Shown one piece after another: positions 17,301 through 25,498 of a stretch of 64,000 nt of DNA. A model generated the notes under the pieces. That model was given only the letters and a program-made list of their open reading frames with translations. It ran no database searches and was not told the DNA's origin. The DNA comes from Alkalibacillus haloalkaliphilus (GTDB taxonomy: Bacteria > Bacillota > Bacilli > Bacillales > Alkalibacillaceae), in assembly GCF_007991275.1 (NCBI RefSeq), contig NZ_BJYA01000005.1:28873-92872 (forward strand). Direction: 5' to 3'. The position numbers and the translations under genes are program-made. Each line of letters begins with the position of its first letter. Positions within the stretch are counted from its first letter, which is position 1.

Positions 17301-17897
17301 CTATTCAAATTCAATTAAATTCTCTTCTGAAAAATCGTCTTGGTCAACAAATGGATCTCCAAATGCTAACATGCCATAGTTCGTCACAAAGCCAACACTT
17401 CCAACTGCATGAACTTGTTCGGTCTCAGGGCTCCAATATGTATTAAATGACAGCATGTCCAACTCACCTTCAGCCGTCGTGAACTCACCATCAATACTCA
17501 TGCCACGAATAGGTCCTTCTTCACCTTCTATTTGATAAACTTGAACATCGTCGAAATCTATTTCAAATATAAAGTCGTTCGTTTGAAAATAAGCATGTCC
17601 TTCGCCTATTAATATATGTGGATTTCCTTCTTCACGTCGAATTTCTGTTAAGATGACTTCTATAGCACCATACTGATCTGCAAAATCGTAGTCTACTTTT
17701 TCTTCTAAAGCTTGTGCATACATATCATCTTCCTCAGAGAACTGTTGAACTAACTCTTCGTTTAGTTCAGCGTAAAATGCCCAACCTGTTTCATCTACGT
17801 ACATAGAATCATCAGTCATCCATGCGTTTACCGCCATGACACTGCCACCAATTAAGAGAAATGCTGTTACTATGATGATTAACGACCTTTTGACCAT
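17301..17897 (-). CDS. Exported acidic protein, membrane-anchored
   Basis: 198 residues with one N-terminal hydrophobic segment (about residues 5-25) lacking a lipobox Cys, then an acidic soluble domain. That domain is probably beta-rich, with repeated short strands such as ILIGEGHAYFQTNDFIFEID. It could be anchored by, or cleaved after, this segment. No family is recognised. AAGGAG precedes the ATG. A 29-residue membrane peptide is encoded just upstream on the same strand. Confidence 0.6.
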   Translation of the reverse strand: MVKRSLIIIVTAFLLIGGSVMAVNAWMTDDSMYVDETGWAFYAELNEELVQQFSEEDDMYAQALEEKVDYDFADQYGAIEVILTEIRREEGNPHILIGEGHAYFQTNDFIFEIDFDDVQVYQIEGEEGPIRGMSIDGEFTTAEGELDMLSFNTYWSPETEQVHAVGSVGFVTNYGMLAFGDPFVDQDDFSEENLIEFE

Positions 17898-17919
17898 GGT
17901 TTATAACTCCTTCACCAAT

Positions 17920-18009
17920 CTACTGAACTAGTAATCTAAATGCAAATAAGCTTATAATTATTGCAGCAGCAACTAAGGCAATGACGAGTACTTTATACTC
18001 TCGCTTCAC
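17920..18009 (-). CDS. 29-residue membrane peptide
   Basis: A short frame, GTG to TAG, encodes MKREYKVLVIALVAAAIIIS followed by LFAFRLLVQ. It has a basic start and one membrane helix. GAGGTGG lies four bases before the GTG. It sits 22 bases ahead of the exported acidic protein gene and may be translated from the same message. It may be a single-pass small protein. Confidence 0.5.
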   Translation of the reverse strand: MKREYKVLVIALVAAAIIISLFAFRLLVQ

Positions 18010-18063
18010 TGTCCCACCTCACTTAAAGTTGAATCAAGCTACCATTACTATACCATTAAATAG

Positions 18064-18339
18064 CTACCTATTAAATTTAACTGCTTTCGTTCTACCTTTT
18101 AGCCATTTAGTAATGTAAACCCCTATGCTCGGTATAATGATATATAATCCAAGTTGGAATATAGGAACCCATGATAGCAATAACCCAATTGACATTAGAA
18201 TCATCCCTACTGCTAGAGTAAGTTTTACAATCGTGTTCATTGGTCGTATTAAACTTGGCTTCCTTCTTATAATTGAATGAAGTAATAATCCTATTGCCAT
18301 CCCTACTAGGAAAAGTAAAACATACAAAAGCCAATCCAT
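18064..18339 (-). CDS. Small membrane protein, three predicted helices
   Basis: 91 residues with three membrane segments (about 2-22, 36-58 and 59-80) and basic ends. No family is recognised. GAGAGGTG precedes the ATG. It lies downstream of a decayed lipoprotein gene on the same strand. Confidence 0.55.
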   Translation of the reverse strand: MDWLLYVLLFLVGMAIGLLLHSIIRRKPSLIRPMNTIVKLTLAVGMILMSIGLLLSWVPIFQLGLYIIIPSIGVYITKWLKGRTKAVKFNR

Positions 18340-18366
18340 ATTAAATGCACCTCTCTTCGTCTTCCG

Positions 18367-18593
18367 TCACACCTCTTCTGCAATGGTTACGAAATTCTAT
18401 GTTGGCAATCGACTACTCGGCTTCTCACTTATTGTATAGATCCCAATCTGTTTCGTTTTTCCTGTATTTATTGCTCTAAACCACTCATTCCTGGGAACCT
18501 TTCGCCTATTTCACCATTGCAGCTGTTTGTTCTTCACCATTTGCACAACCAACCATAAATATAAATAAGACTAGAAGTAAATTTTCCCATCAT
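18367..18593 (-). pseudogene. Decayed small lipoprotein gene
   Basis: The minus strand starts with a good GGAGG site and ATGATGGGAAAA, but the reading frame shifts within the signal peptide. The next frame reads LFIFMVGCANGEEQTAAMVK then stop, including a lipobox VGC. Further pieces follow in other frames: NGEIGERFPGMSG, then WFRAINTGKTKQIGIYTISE and KPSSRLPT-stop, then NFVTIAEEV-stop. The pieces join into a plausible small lipoprotein broken by at least two frameshifts and a stop. The remaining 226 bases before 18820 hold no other gene. Confidence 0.55.
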
Positions 18594-18769
18594 TTACCTC
18601 CAACGTTCTTTTATTTTATTGTAACAAACCTAAAGGTTAATTATGTATGCTGCTTAGACGGTTATAGAAAACAAGTAAACTGTGCTATTAACTCTATTAA
18701 TTTCTTGATAGTGTTATCACCCATTTATTGAAAAATGAGCGTTAGCATTAGTCACAATTTACTCTTAAA

Positions 18770-18778
18770 CATATGCTA
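18770..18778 (+). promoter_or_regulatory. Sporulation-type -10 box (CATANNNTA)
   Basis: CATATGCTA matches the CATAnnnTA -10 pattern of mother-cell sigma factors. AC lies 14 bases upstream, shorter than the usual 16-17, so only the -10 is convincing. A matching box precedes the paralog at 56715. Confidence 0.4.
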
Positions 18779-18819
18779 CGTATGAAAGGTATTTTAATAA
18801 TTTCGGAGGTGTCCTATCA

Positions 18820-19464
18820 ATGCATGAAAAAGGTTTAACTGGAGGCCAAGAGCTTCTATGTATTAATACTGAGAAAGTTTACGACTGGATTATTAACGAA
18901 GCAACTTTCGACCTAAACGTTGTAGACGAAGATTTACCGAACGACTTAGACTGTGATGACATCGATTTAGATGACGTTACTTGTACTGTTGAACCAGCAG
19001 AAGAAGATCCAATTGAGATTATCAGCCGTGAGGATCGTACTTTTGTCATTGACGGTGCTGAGATTGAACTACAAGTTGTTACAATCCGTAAAAACTTCGT
19101 CGTTACAATCAATTTACCAACAGACAACGGCGATGAAGAAGTTGAACTTGAGTTCTCTCGTAGTGAACAAGTCGTTCTTTGTGCACCAGATGGTACAGAG
19201 ATTGATGTAACGTACACGGAACTTGATTGTTTCGTCGTTTCATTCGACTGTGAGCCTGGTGACACAGAATTAGACGATACATTTGACGCTGTCATCTCTG
19301 TTCGTCTATGCCAAAGCATTCAAGCTGTATACCCAGTAACACTTGAGCTAGTCGCTGACTTCTGTGAACCAAGAGATCAGTTACCAGTACAGCCGTGCCC
19401 AATCCCAACTCGTCCTGACCAATGCCCAGTATTATTCCCTACAGCTAATAACAATAATGGCTAA
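18820..19464 (+). CDS. Acidic Cys-containing protein, candidate spore-surface protein (paralog A)
   Basis: A 214-residue very acidic protein without a signal peptide. It is closely related to the protein at 56715-57497: they share CINTEKVYDWI, VIDG-EIELQ-VTIRKNFVV, EFSRSEQVVLCAP, VTYTELDCF-VSFDC, LCQSIQ-VYPVTLE and a Pro/Cys-rich end with QCPVLFP. About ten cysteines are kept between the two, suggesting cross-links. I do not recognise a named family. A CATAnnnTA -10 box and the lack of a signal peptide fit a mother-cell-made coat or exosporium protein, which is inference. GGAGGTG precedes the ATG. It converges on the sulfotransferase gene. Confidence 0.6.
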   Translation: MHEKGLTGGQELLCINTEKVYDWIINEATFDLNVVDEDLPNDLDCDDIDLDDVTCTVEPAEEDPIEIISREDRTFVIDGAEIELQVVTIRKNFVVTINLPTDNGDEEVELEFSRSEQVVLCAPDGTEIDVTYTELDCFVVSFDCEPGDTELDDTFDAVISVRLCQSIQAVYPVTLELVADFCEPRDQLPVQPCPIPTRPDQCPVLFPTANNNNG

Positions 19465-19472
19465 AACTTTTA

Positions 19473-19510
19473 AAAACACCTCAAAGTAATTATTACTTTT
19501 GAGGTGTTTT
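19473..19510. terminator. Strong bidirectional terminator
   Basis: AAAACACCTCAAAGTAAT pairs almost perfectly with ATTACTTTTGAGGTGTTTT, between convergent genes. Confidence 0.88.
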
Positions 19511-19514
19511 TATA

Positions 19515-20234
19515 TTAAGCCATATGTTGTAGCCAATGATTAAGTTCATACTGTTCGTTTTCTTTTAGCTGATTAAGTTGTTTTTGGAGTACTTTTTTGG
19601 CATCTTTATATAATTCAATATCGTGATTATTATAAGTCTCAATAGATTGAATAATCTTAGAATCTATTTCTTTTCGTTTTGGCTTCCCTTGTGTGACATT
19701 CTTTCGTTTAACACTCGTAAAATCCCATCCATACGCCTTTTGCATCACATAAAGCGATTCAAAGTACAAATCCATAATACCGACGAAAGCAAAATGTCTT
19801 CTTATGTTCCTTTTTGCTCGTTTTATTGCATCTGGGTCTCCACTTGCTAAGTAACGGGTCGATAAATTAACGGTACGATAACGGATATTGCGAATATCTG
19901 ACTTACTTTTGTACCGTTTGTTTTCAATCTTGTGATCTTGCACTATTTCGATGAAGTCTTCTAAAGTCATACTACTTACTATTTTATTTAAAGGGTCCCT
20001 TTTATATTGCTTAATATAATAATAGGTTGAAATTACTCGATCAACAGGATGGCGTAGCATTGTTAAATAAGTCGTCCGTTCATTCAACTTTTCAAAATAC
20101 CGATTGTGCCAAATGTGTATAAGCTCATCTTGATTTTCAAACAAATGCCACATCGTCTTGCCACCTGTTTTCGGAATGTGAATGTAAATAACCGGATCCT
20201 TTTCATTTACCGGTAATTGATCAAACTGTATCAT
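19515..20234 (-). CDS. PAPS-dependent sulfotransferase
   Basis: A 239-residue cytoplasmic sulfotransferase of the Sulfotransfer_2-like group, which moves sulfate from PAPS to a hydroxyl, typically of a sugar. The 5'-phosphosulfate loop is IHIPKTGGKT (residues 18-27). The 3'-phosphate motif is LRHPVDRVIST (60-70). No membrane segment is present. It is divergent from cysC-sat, which make PAPS, and about 1.9 kb from a pseudaminic acid operon. The acceptor is probably a surface glycan (inference). AGAGGGG lies seven bases before the ATG. Confidence 0.85.
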   Translation of the reverse strand: MIQFDQLPVNEKDPVIYIHIPKTGGKTMWHLFENQDELIHIWHNRYFEKLNERTTYLTMLRHPVDRVISTYYYIKQYKRDPLNKIVSSMTLEDFIEIVQDHKIENKRYKSKSDIRNIRYRTVNLSTRYLASGDPDAIKRAKRNIRRHFAFVGIMDLYFESLYVMQKAYGWDFTSVKRKNVTQGKPKRKEIDSKIIQSIETYNNHDIELYKDAKKVLQKQLNQLKENEQYELNHWLQHMA

Positions 20235-20378
20235 GCCTATTCCCCTCTCTTAAACGTCCCTAGTTTAATATAGTCATTCAAATTGAAATGGTATAGACAA
20301 AAGTAAGACTGTAGTTAAAAAAAGGCAGACCATCTAGTTGCTCTTCGTGTAACAACCTACAACAAAACTATCAACGTA

Positions 20379-20387
20379 CATATGATA
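20379..20387 (+). promoter_or_regulatory. Possible sporulation-type -10 box before cysC
   Basis: CATATGATA matches CATAnnnTA, with AC 15 bases upstream (usual 16-17). A vegetative TATGAT-like reading is also possible. Confidence 0.3.
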
Positions 20388-20417
20388 ATAGTATCGATAA
20401 AAAGCGAGGGGATCGAA

Positions 20418-21020
20418 ATGAACAAAAACCTTAATTGGCAAAAACACGCTATTAAACCTATAGATCGAGAACGTTTAATGGAACATAAAAGCTTAGTCAT
20501 TTGGTTAACTGGCTTATCTGGTTCCGGGAAATCTACAATTGGTAATTCAGTGGAAAAACAACTATATCAAAAAGGCATTCACTCTTACTTACTTGACGGT
20601 GACGATCTGAGACAAGGACTTAGCAAAGATCTTGGATTTTCAGAACATGACCGTAGTGAAAACATTAGACGCATAGCTGAAGTTGCACACACTTTACGTC
20701 AATCTGGTCTTGTAACGATTGTTAGCACTATTTCTCCTTATAAAAGTAACCGCGAACTTGCTCGTGACATTATTTCTGATCATTTTTTTCATGAGGTGTA
20801 TATCAGTTGTGCTTTAGAAGTATGTGAGCAAAGGGATCCTAAAGGACTATATCATAAGGCGCGCTCTGGACAAATCTCTCAATTTACAGGTGTGGATCAA
20901 CCTTATGAACCTCCTACTAGCCCTAAGTTAACTTTACCTACTGACAAACTAAACATTGAACAAGCAAGTCTTACATTAGTTCACTATATCGTTTCCAAAG
21001 TTAAGGAGGCTCGGTCATGA
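20418..21020 (+). CDS. cysC: Adenylylsulfate (APS) kinase
   Basis: About 200 residues; phosphorylates APS to PAPS with ATP. The Walker A loop GLSGSGKST is at residues 32-40, followed by [24 protein letters not shown] substrate motifs and [12 protein letters not shown] with the FTGVD-PYEPP segment typical of CysC. The ATG at 20418 has GAGGGGA six bases upstream; an earlier in-frame ATG has no ribosome site. It overlaps sat as ATGA. With no PAPS reductase (cysH) nearby, its product probably feeds sulfation through the divergent sulfotransferase. Confidence 0.95.
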   Translation: MNKNLNWQKHAIKPIDRERLMEHKSLVIWLTGLSGSGKSTIGNSVEKQLYQKGIHSYLLDGDDLRQGLSKDLGFSEHDRSENIRRIAEVAHTLRQSGLVTIVSTISPYKSNRELARDIISDHFFHEVYISCALEVCEQRDPKGLYHKARSGQISQFTGVDQPYEPPTSPKLTLPTDKLNIEQASLTLVHYIVSKVKEARS

Positions 21021-22147
21021 TGATTTCACCACACGGCGGGACATTAATTCAACTAATAGAAGACAAGACGCATCATCATTTTGACTACTCACTCTCTGTA
21101 GATGAAACGGCAGCATCAGACTTAGAGTTAATTGCAACGGGTGCTTACAGTCCATTAACAGGTTTTATGACGCAAGAAGATTACAAGACAGTAGTTCATG
21201 AGATGCGTCTTGCAAGTGGGCTCATTTGGTCAATTCCCATTACATTACCGATATCAAATCAAGTGAGTGAACGTGTAAAAGTTGGTGATTTTATTGAACT
21301 TAAATTTAATAGTCAATCAATTGGTTCTTTAAAAGTCACCGACAAATTTGAACCAGATTTATACGAAGAGGCTAAGCTCGTATATCAAACAACTGACCGT
21401 AAACATCCAGGTGTTAACAAGTTGTTCTCTCGAGGTGATGTCTATTTAGCAGGGCCAATTACGTTATATAAAAACCAAAAGGAGTCAAACCCATTTCAGG
21501 AATACTATTTCACGCCTAAAGAAACAAGGAAACTTTTCCTTCAAAACGGTTGGGAGACGATTGTTGGTTTTCAAACGCGTAATCCAGTTCACCGTGCACA
21601 TGAATATATTCAAAAATGCGCTTTAGAAACTGTTGACGGTTTGTTTCTTCACCCTTTAGTCGGTCAAACAAAACAAGATGACTTACCAGCGGATGTACGG
21701 ATGAAAAGTTATGAAGTGCTGCTTGATTGTTACTATCCGAAAGATCGTACAACGCTCGGTATCTTTCCAGCATCTATGCGCTATGCAGGGCCTCGGGAAG
21801 CCATTTTTCATGCGTTAATTAGACGTAATTATGGGTGTACACATTTTATCGTAGGTAGAGATCACGCAGGTGTCGGTAACTATTATGGAACTTATGATGC
21901 TCAAACTATTTTTTCGCGATTTGAATTAGAGGAACTTGGCATTAAACCGTTATTTTTTGAGCATGCTTTTCATTGTAAAGTTTGTCAGTCTATTGCTACT
22001 AAGAAAACTTGTCCTCACGAATCTTCAAACCATCTTCATTTATCTGGCACTAAAGTAAGAGAAATGTTAAAAAGCGGGGTTAAGCCCCCGCTAGAATTTA
22101 GTCGACCAGAAGTAATTAATACATTGATAAACGGGTTATCCGATTAA
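21017..22147 (+). CDS. sat: ATP sulfurylase (sulfate adenylyltransferase)
   Basis: A 376-residue homo-oligomeric type enzyme that makes APS from sulfate and ATP. The key motifs are [12 protein letters not shown] (QxRN and HxxH), [12 protein letters not shown] and the C-terminal [12 protein letters not shown] Cys/His group, [18 protein letters not shown], matches the zinc-like insertion seen in Bacillus Sat. GGAGG precedes the ATG. The gene overlaps cysC by four bases at its start and overlaps the convergent pseI by 12 bases at its end. Confidence 0.95.
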   Translation: MMISPHGGTLIQLIEDKTHHHFDYSLSVDETAASDLELIATGAYSPLTGFMTQEDYKTVVHEMRLASGLIWSIPITLPISNQVSERVKVGDFIELKFNSQSIGSLKVTDKFEPDLYEEAKLVYQTTDRKHPGVNKLFSRGDVYLAGPITLYKNQKESNPFQEYYFTPKETRKLFLQNGWETIVGFQTRNPVHRAHEYIQKCALETVDGLFLHPLVGQTKQDDLPADVRMKSYEVLLDCYYPKDRTTLGIFPASMRYAGPREAIFHALIRRNYGCTHFIVGRDHAGVGNYYGTYDAQTIFSRFELEELGIKPLFFEHAFHCKVCQSIATKKTCPHESSNHLHLSGTKVREMLKSGVKPPLEFSRPEVINTLINGLSD

Positions 22148-23188
22148 GTCCCAAGAAGTCGGTGTGCCACTTTTAACATCTTGATTAATTCGTTTACCAA
22201 TTAATGTGTTGAAATATTTCGGTGGTAATCCGTAGCCCGGTCGAATGATACGAATATTGTTTTGATTTAAAACTTCGCCTGCTTTTACGTCTTTTGTAAT
22301 ATAGACTGAGCGGCGAAGTTGTTTTGATTTAACCTCTTCACTTATTGGTCCATATTGAACACTCCCAAGTGATTGCCACGCTCGTTTTGTTTCTTCAACT
22401 AACGCTTTAAATTCATTTGGTTCAAGTGAGAATTCAGCATCCACTCCACCGTCTGCTCTTGCTAATGTGAAATGCTTTTCGATAACCGTTGCACCTAATG
22501 CGACACTTGCAACAGGGACGCCGACACCTAAAGTATGGTCTGATAAGCCAACTTGGTAGCCGAATAACTTTTGCATGTGTGGAATCGTACTTATGTTAGA
22601 GTTTTCAGGTGTTGCTGGATACGTGCTCGTGCATTTTAATAAAATTAAGTTTTTACATCCCGCTTCTTCAGCCGTTCTAACGGCTTCATCAATTTCTGAT
22701 ACAGTGGCCATCCCTGTTGAAATGATCATCGGTTTGCCCGTTTTTGCAATCTTTTGGATCAATGGCAAATCAGTACATTCAAATGATGCGACTTTATAAC
22801 ATGGTACATCTAACGTTTCTAAAAAATCGACTGCTGAACTGTCAAACGGTGAGCTAAAGGCGATGACACCAAGTTCCTTACATGTGTTAAAAATCGTTTC
22901 ATGCCATTCCCACGGTGTATGCGCCTCTTCGTATAATTGATAAAGCGACCTTTCTTTCCAAATACTTTGTTCATCTTGAATGACAAAGTCTGAATGATTG
23001 ACATTTAACGTCATCGTCTCGGCCGTATACGTCTGCAACTTAATCGCATCCACGCCTGCTTCAGCTGCCTTTTCTACCATTAATAAAGCTCGCTCTAATG
23101 ATTGATTATGGTTACCAGAAAGCTCTGCAATAATAAATGGTCGATGGTTCGGGCCGATTGGACGGTCGTTAATATATATCGTTTCCAT
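22136..23188 (-). CDS. pseI: Pseudaminic acid synthase PseI
   Basis: A 350-residue NeuB-family enzyme that condenses a 2,4-diacetamido-trideoxy-altrose with phosphoenolpyruvate to form pseudaminic acid. Seen: [56 protein letters not shown] and [20 protein letters not shown]. The C-terminal antifreeze/SAF domain contains [16 protein letters not shown], which marks PseI rather than NeuB. It is the last gene of the pse operon; GAGGAG lies ahead, three bases after pseH. B. subtilis SpsE is the spore-coat counterpart. Confidence 0.93.
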   Translation of the reverse strand: METIYINDRPIGPNHRPFIIAELSGNHNQSLERALLMVEKAAEAGVDAIKLQTYTAETMTLNVNHSDFVIQDEQSIWKERSLYQLYEEAHTPWEWHETIFNTCKELGVIAFSSPFDSSAVDFLETLDVPCYKVASFECTDLPLIQKIAKTGKPMIISTGMATVSEIDEAVRTAEEAGCKNLILLKCTSTYPATPENSNISTIPHMQKLFGYQVGLSDHTLGVGVPVASVALGATVIEKHFTLARADGGVDAEFSLEPNEFKALVEETKRAWQSLGSVQYGPISEEVKSKQLRRSVYITKDVKAGEVLNQNNIRIIRPGYGLPPKYFNTLIGKRINQDVKSGTPTSWDLIG

Positions 23189-23191
23189 CTG

Positions 23192-23731
23192 TTACAACTC
23201 CTCTAATAATTTTAACCGAACTTCTTGCCAATGGTCATCGAATAAAGCCATTGGCGTAACGTCCATTGGAACACCATTTTTCATAATGTGCTCCTTAAAT
23301 TGACCTTCTTCTATGAATCCTAGCTTTTTGTGAAAATATAAACTACGCACATTTTCTTCAATGACTTCAGCACATACTTTTCTCATCTGTTGTTCTTTGA
23401 AAATATAATCGAGTGCCAGCAGACCTAATACAGTCCCTGTTCCTTTTGGCGCATCTGTTTCTCCGACATAAAAACCCCAATGACAACGTTTAAACGAATC
23501 GTGTATTTGAGTAAACTGAACTATTCCAAGTGGTTTTTCTTCTTGGAATAAAAGTTTGGCGATGATTCGATCATTTACCAAAACATTTTGATACCACTGC
23601 TCATGTTCGTTTTTAGTAATAAGTCGATCCGTGTACATCACGCTGTGAATATGTGGTTGATTTCGCCATGTGAGAACTTGATCCAAATGTGATTCATTTA
23701 AATCTCTTAAATAAAATGAGCTTAAATTAAT
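23192..23731 (-). CDS. pseH: Pseudaminic acid pathway N-acetyltransferase PseH
   Basis: A GNAT enzyme that acetylates the 4-amino group of UDP-4-amino-4,6-dideoxy-N-acetyl-altrosamine. Seen: YLRDLNESHLDQVLTWRN, then WGFYVGETDAPKGTGTVLGL as the acetyl-CoA loop, and NVRSLYFHKKLGFIEEG. The start is unusual. The frame extends to 23809 but that gives 26 extra residues inside pseG with a weak ribosome site. GGGAGGGG (23739-23746) points to an AUU at 23731, seven bases on and two bases after the pseG stop. No ATG, GTG or TTG occurs there in frame. B. subtilis SpsD is a related acetyltransferase. Confidence 0.85.
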   Translation of the reverse strand: MNLSSFYLRDLNESHLDQVLTWRNQPHIHSVMYTDRLITKNEHEQWYQNVLVNDRIIAKLLFQEEKPLGIVQFTQIHDSFKRCHWGFYVGETDAPKGTGTVLGLLALDYIFKEQQMRKVCAEVIEENVRSLYFHKKLGFIEEGQFKEHIMKNGVPMDVTPMALFDDHWQEVRLKLLEEL

Positions 23732-23732
23732 A

Positions 23733-24764
23733 TTAATCCCCTCCCAAGATCCATTTCGTAATGTCCTCAAGATGGTTCTTCTCTGGAAATAGTGAAAAGG
23801 CATTTTCACTCATGTGTTGTAATGATTTAGGGTCTTGAATGAAGCTTTCTATAGCTTGAGTGATTGTTGAAATAGTGACCGTTTCACTTGGACCTAATGA
23901 ATGGATGATCCCTAATGATTCAGCTCCTTGAATAACACCTGTTTGATTACTAGCTGTCTCGATCACAATAGCAGGTAAACCGAGGAAGGCACGTTCATAT
24001 GTCGATGTTCCTCCTGCACCAATGGCAAAGTCAGCTGCTTGCATTAAATGAGCCATATAATGAATAGCAATATGGCATGTCGCATTCTTATGCTGATCAC
24101 ACCATGCTTCGATCTGTTTTTGCTGTGGATGGTTATGACCAATAACAACGTCGACATCGATCGACTGATTCACTTGGTCAAGTGCTTGCAAGACTTTAAG
24201 CGTCTCTCCAGTTGGATCAGTTCCACCCATTGATACTAAGAGGTGAAGCGCCCCTTTACGAACTTTTGATTGTTTCCTAGCTTGGTAGAATTCAGGTCGT
24301 AATAGTAGAAACTTAGTTCCTAACAATTTAATCGCATCTTGAGGAATGAGTGACTCATATTCATAATGATGACTTGAGTCAATCTGGTAATCTAGTAATA
24401 AATCACAGTCATGTTCGCGGTTGGCTAGATCGTCGATGACCATAATCTTCTTCGTAAAAGGGCGTACTTCCCTTTCCCACTTCGCATCAATGCTGTAATG
24501 ATCAATGATGATCCACTCAATAGTTTCATTTCTTAATATTGCTTTAGTTGCTCTTGCATCTTCTAGCCAATGATAAGTTGGGGTAATAGATTCACAACGA
24601 AATCCACGCGCTTTGATCGTTTCAATTAAATGACCTCTTAATCGACTACAAATAAATATTACAGTTGCTCCTTGCTTTTCGAGTTGTTCTGCTAGCGTTA
24701 AACAACGCATGACATGACCTGAACCAAGCTGTCTTGATGCATCGGTTCTGATTACAATGTTCAT
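23733..24764 (-). CDS. pseG: UDP-2,4-diacetamido-trideoxy-altropyranose hydrolase PseG
   Basis: A GT-B-fold hydrolase of about 343 residues that removes UDP from the pathway sugar before PseI acts. The start NIVIRTDASRQLGSGHVMRCLTLAEQL has the glycine-rich loop and catalytic His of PseG/SpsG. The C-terminal half has LVSMGGTDP and GAGGTSTYERAFLGLPAI, the nucleotide-sugar site. The ATG at 24764 is nine bases from AAAGGA; TTG and ATG codons occur just ahead. It adjoins pseF upstream and pseH downstream within the operon. Confidence 0.92.
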   Translation of the reverse strand: MNIVIRTDASRQLGSGHVMRCLTLAEQLEKQGATVIFICSRLRGHLIETIKARGFRCESITPTYHWLEDARATKAILRNETIEWIIIDHYSIDAKWEREVRPFTKKIMVIDDLANREHDCDLLLDYQIDSSHHYEYESLIPQDAIKLLGTKFLLLRPEFYQARKQSKVRKGALHLLVSMGGTDPTGETLKVLQALDQVNQSIDVDVVIGHNHPQQKQIEAWCDQHKNATCHIAIHYMAHLMQAADFAIGAGGTSTYERAFLGLPAIVIETASNQTGVIQGAESLGIIHSLGPSETVTISTITQAIESFIQDPKSLQHMSENAFSLFPEKNHLEDITKWILGGD

Positions 24765-24769
24765 ATTCA

Positions 24770-25498
24770 TCAATCCTTTTTTTGTTCAATATGGCTATTA
24801 ATTAATTTCCAATCGGGGTGAGCTTGTAGCAGTTGAATGATGTCGGTTAGCTTAAAGGGACCATTTTGTCGTCGCATTGCTTTTATGACTCTCTCAACTA
24901 ACTGGAAGTCTTCGATCGTATCGACAGTTAAACGTAGGTCACTATAATCTTGTTCAGCTAAGTATTGTCCCATGTTGTATTTGTTTTCTGGATTAGTCAT
25001 ATACGTTGTGACATGCTCTCGCTCACGTTTTAATGTTGCGTTTTGATCAGCTTCTTTTAGTAACTCATACGTAAACACTTCAGTGTCCATCCCCCGTGGA
25101 AAGGTTCGTTTAATCGTATTCGATACATAATCATACGCACGATTAGTTAAAAAATGCCCAATAACCGAATCGACAACTGTCGAGTCGATTAATGGACAAT
25201 CAGATGTTAAACGCACGACGACATTAGCGTTGAACGTTTTTGCTGTTTCTTCATAACGCTTTAACACGTCAGTTTCTGACCCTCTGTAATACGTAATACC
25301 TTGTGATTTACAAAAGTCGACAATCGCGTCATCTCGACTTGCAGTTGTTGTAGCAATGACGAGTTGATCGATTAATTTAGAATGTTTTAGCTGATCAATT
25401 TGATAAGCTAATAACGGTTTACTTAAAATCGGTTTTAACACTTTACCTGGTAACCTCGTTGATCCCATCCGTGCTTGAATAATAGCGACTATCTTCAT
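24770..25498 (-). CDS. pseF: CMP-pseudaminic acid synthetase PseF/SpsF-type cytidylyltransferase
   Basis: A 242-residue nucleotidyltransferase that should activate pseudaminic acid with CTP. The signature is IIQARMGSTRLPGKVLKPI (residues 6-24), then RLTSDCPLID and the C-terminal LRLTVDT. This is the SpsF-type form common in Gram-positives rather than the NeuA form. The ATG overlaps the pseC stop as ATGA. Assignment as the PseF step rests on its place between pseC and pseG. Confidence 0.9.
   Translation of the reverse strand: MKIVAIIQARMGSTRLPGKVLKPILSKPLLAYQIDQLKHSKLIDQLVIATTTASRDDAIVDFCKSQGITYYRGSETDVLKRYEETAKTFNANVVVRLTSDCPLIDSTVVDSVIGHFLTNRAYDYVSNTIKRTFPRGMDTEVFTYELLKEADQNATLKREREHVTTYMTNPENKYNMGQYLAEQDYSDLRLTVDTIEDFQLVERVIKAMRRQNGPFKLTDIIQLLQAHPDWKLINSHIEQKKD

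Noticed and set aside
18879..19319. Ser/Thr-rich protein opposite the acidic protein
   Set aside because: It is the antisense of a real acidic gene; Ser/Thr composition comes from Asp/Glu codons read backwards. The same holds at 56720-57235.
20418..22147. Assimilatory sulfate reduction operon
   Set aside because: Only Sat and CysC are present; no PAPS reductase, sulfite reductase or sirohaem genes adjoin, while a sulfotransferase does.
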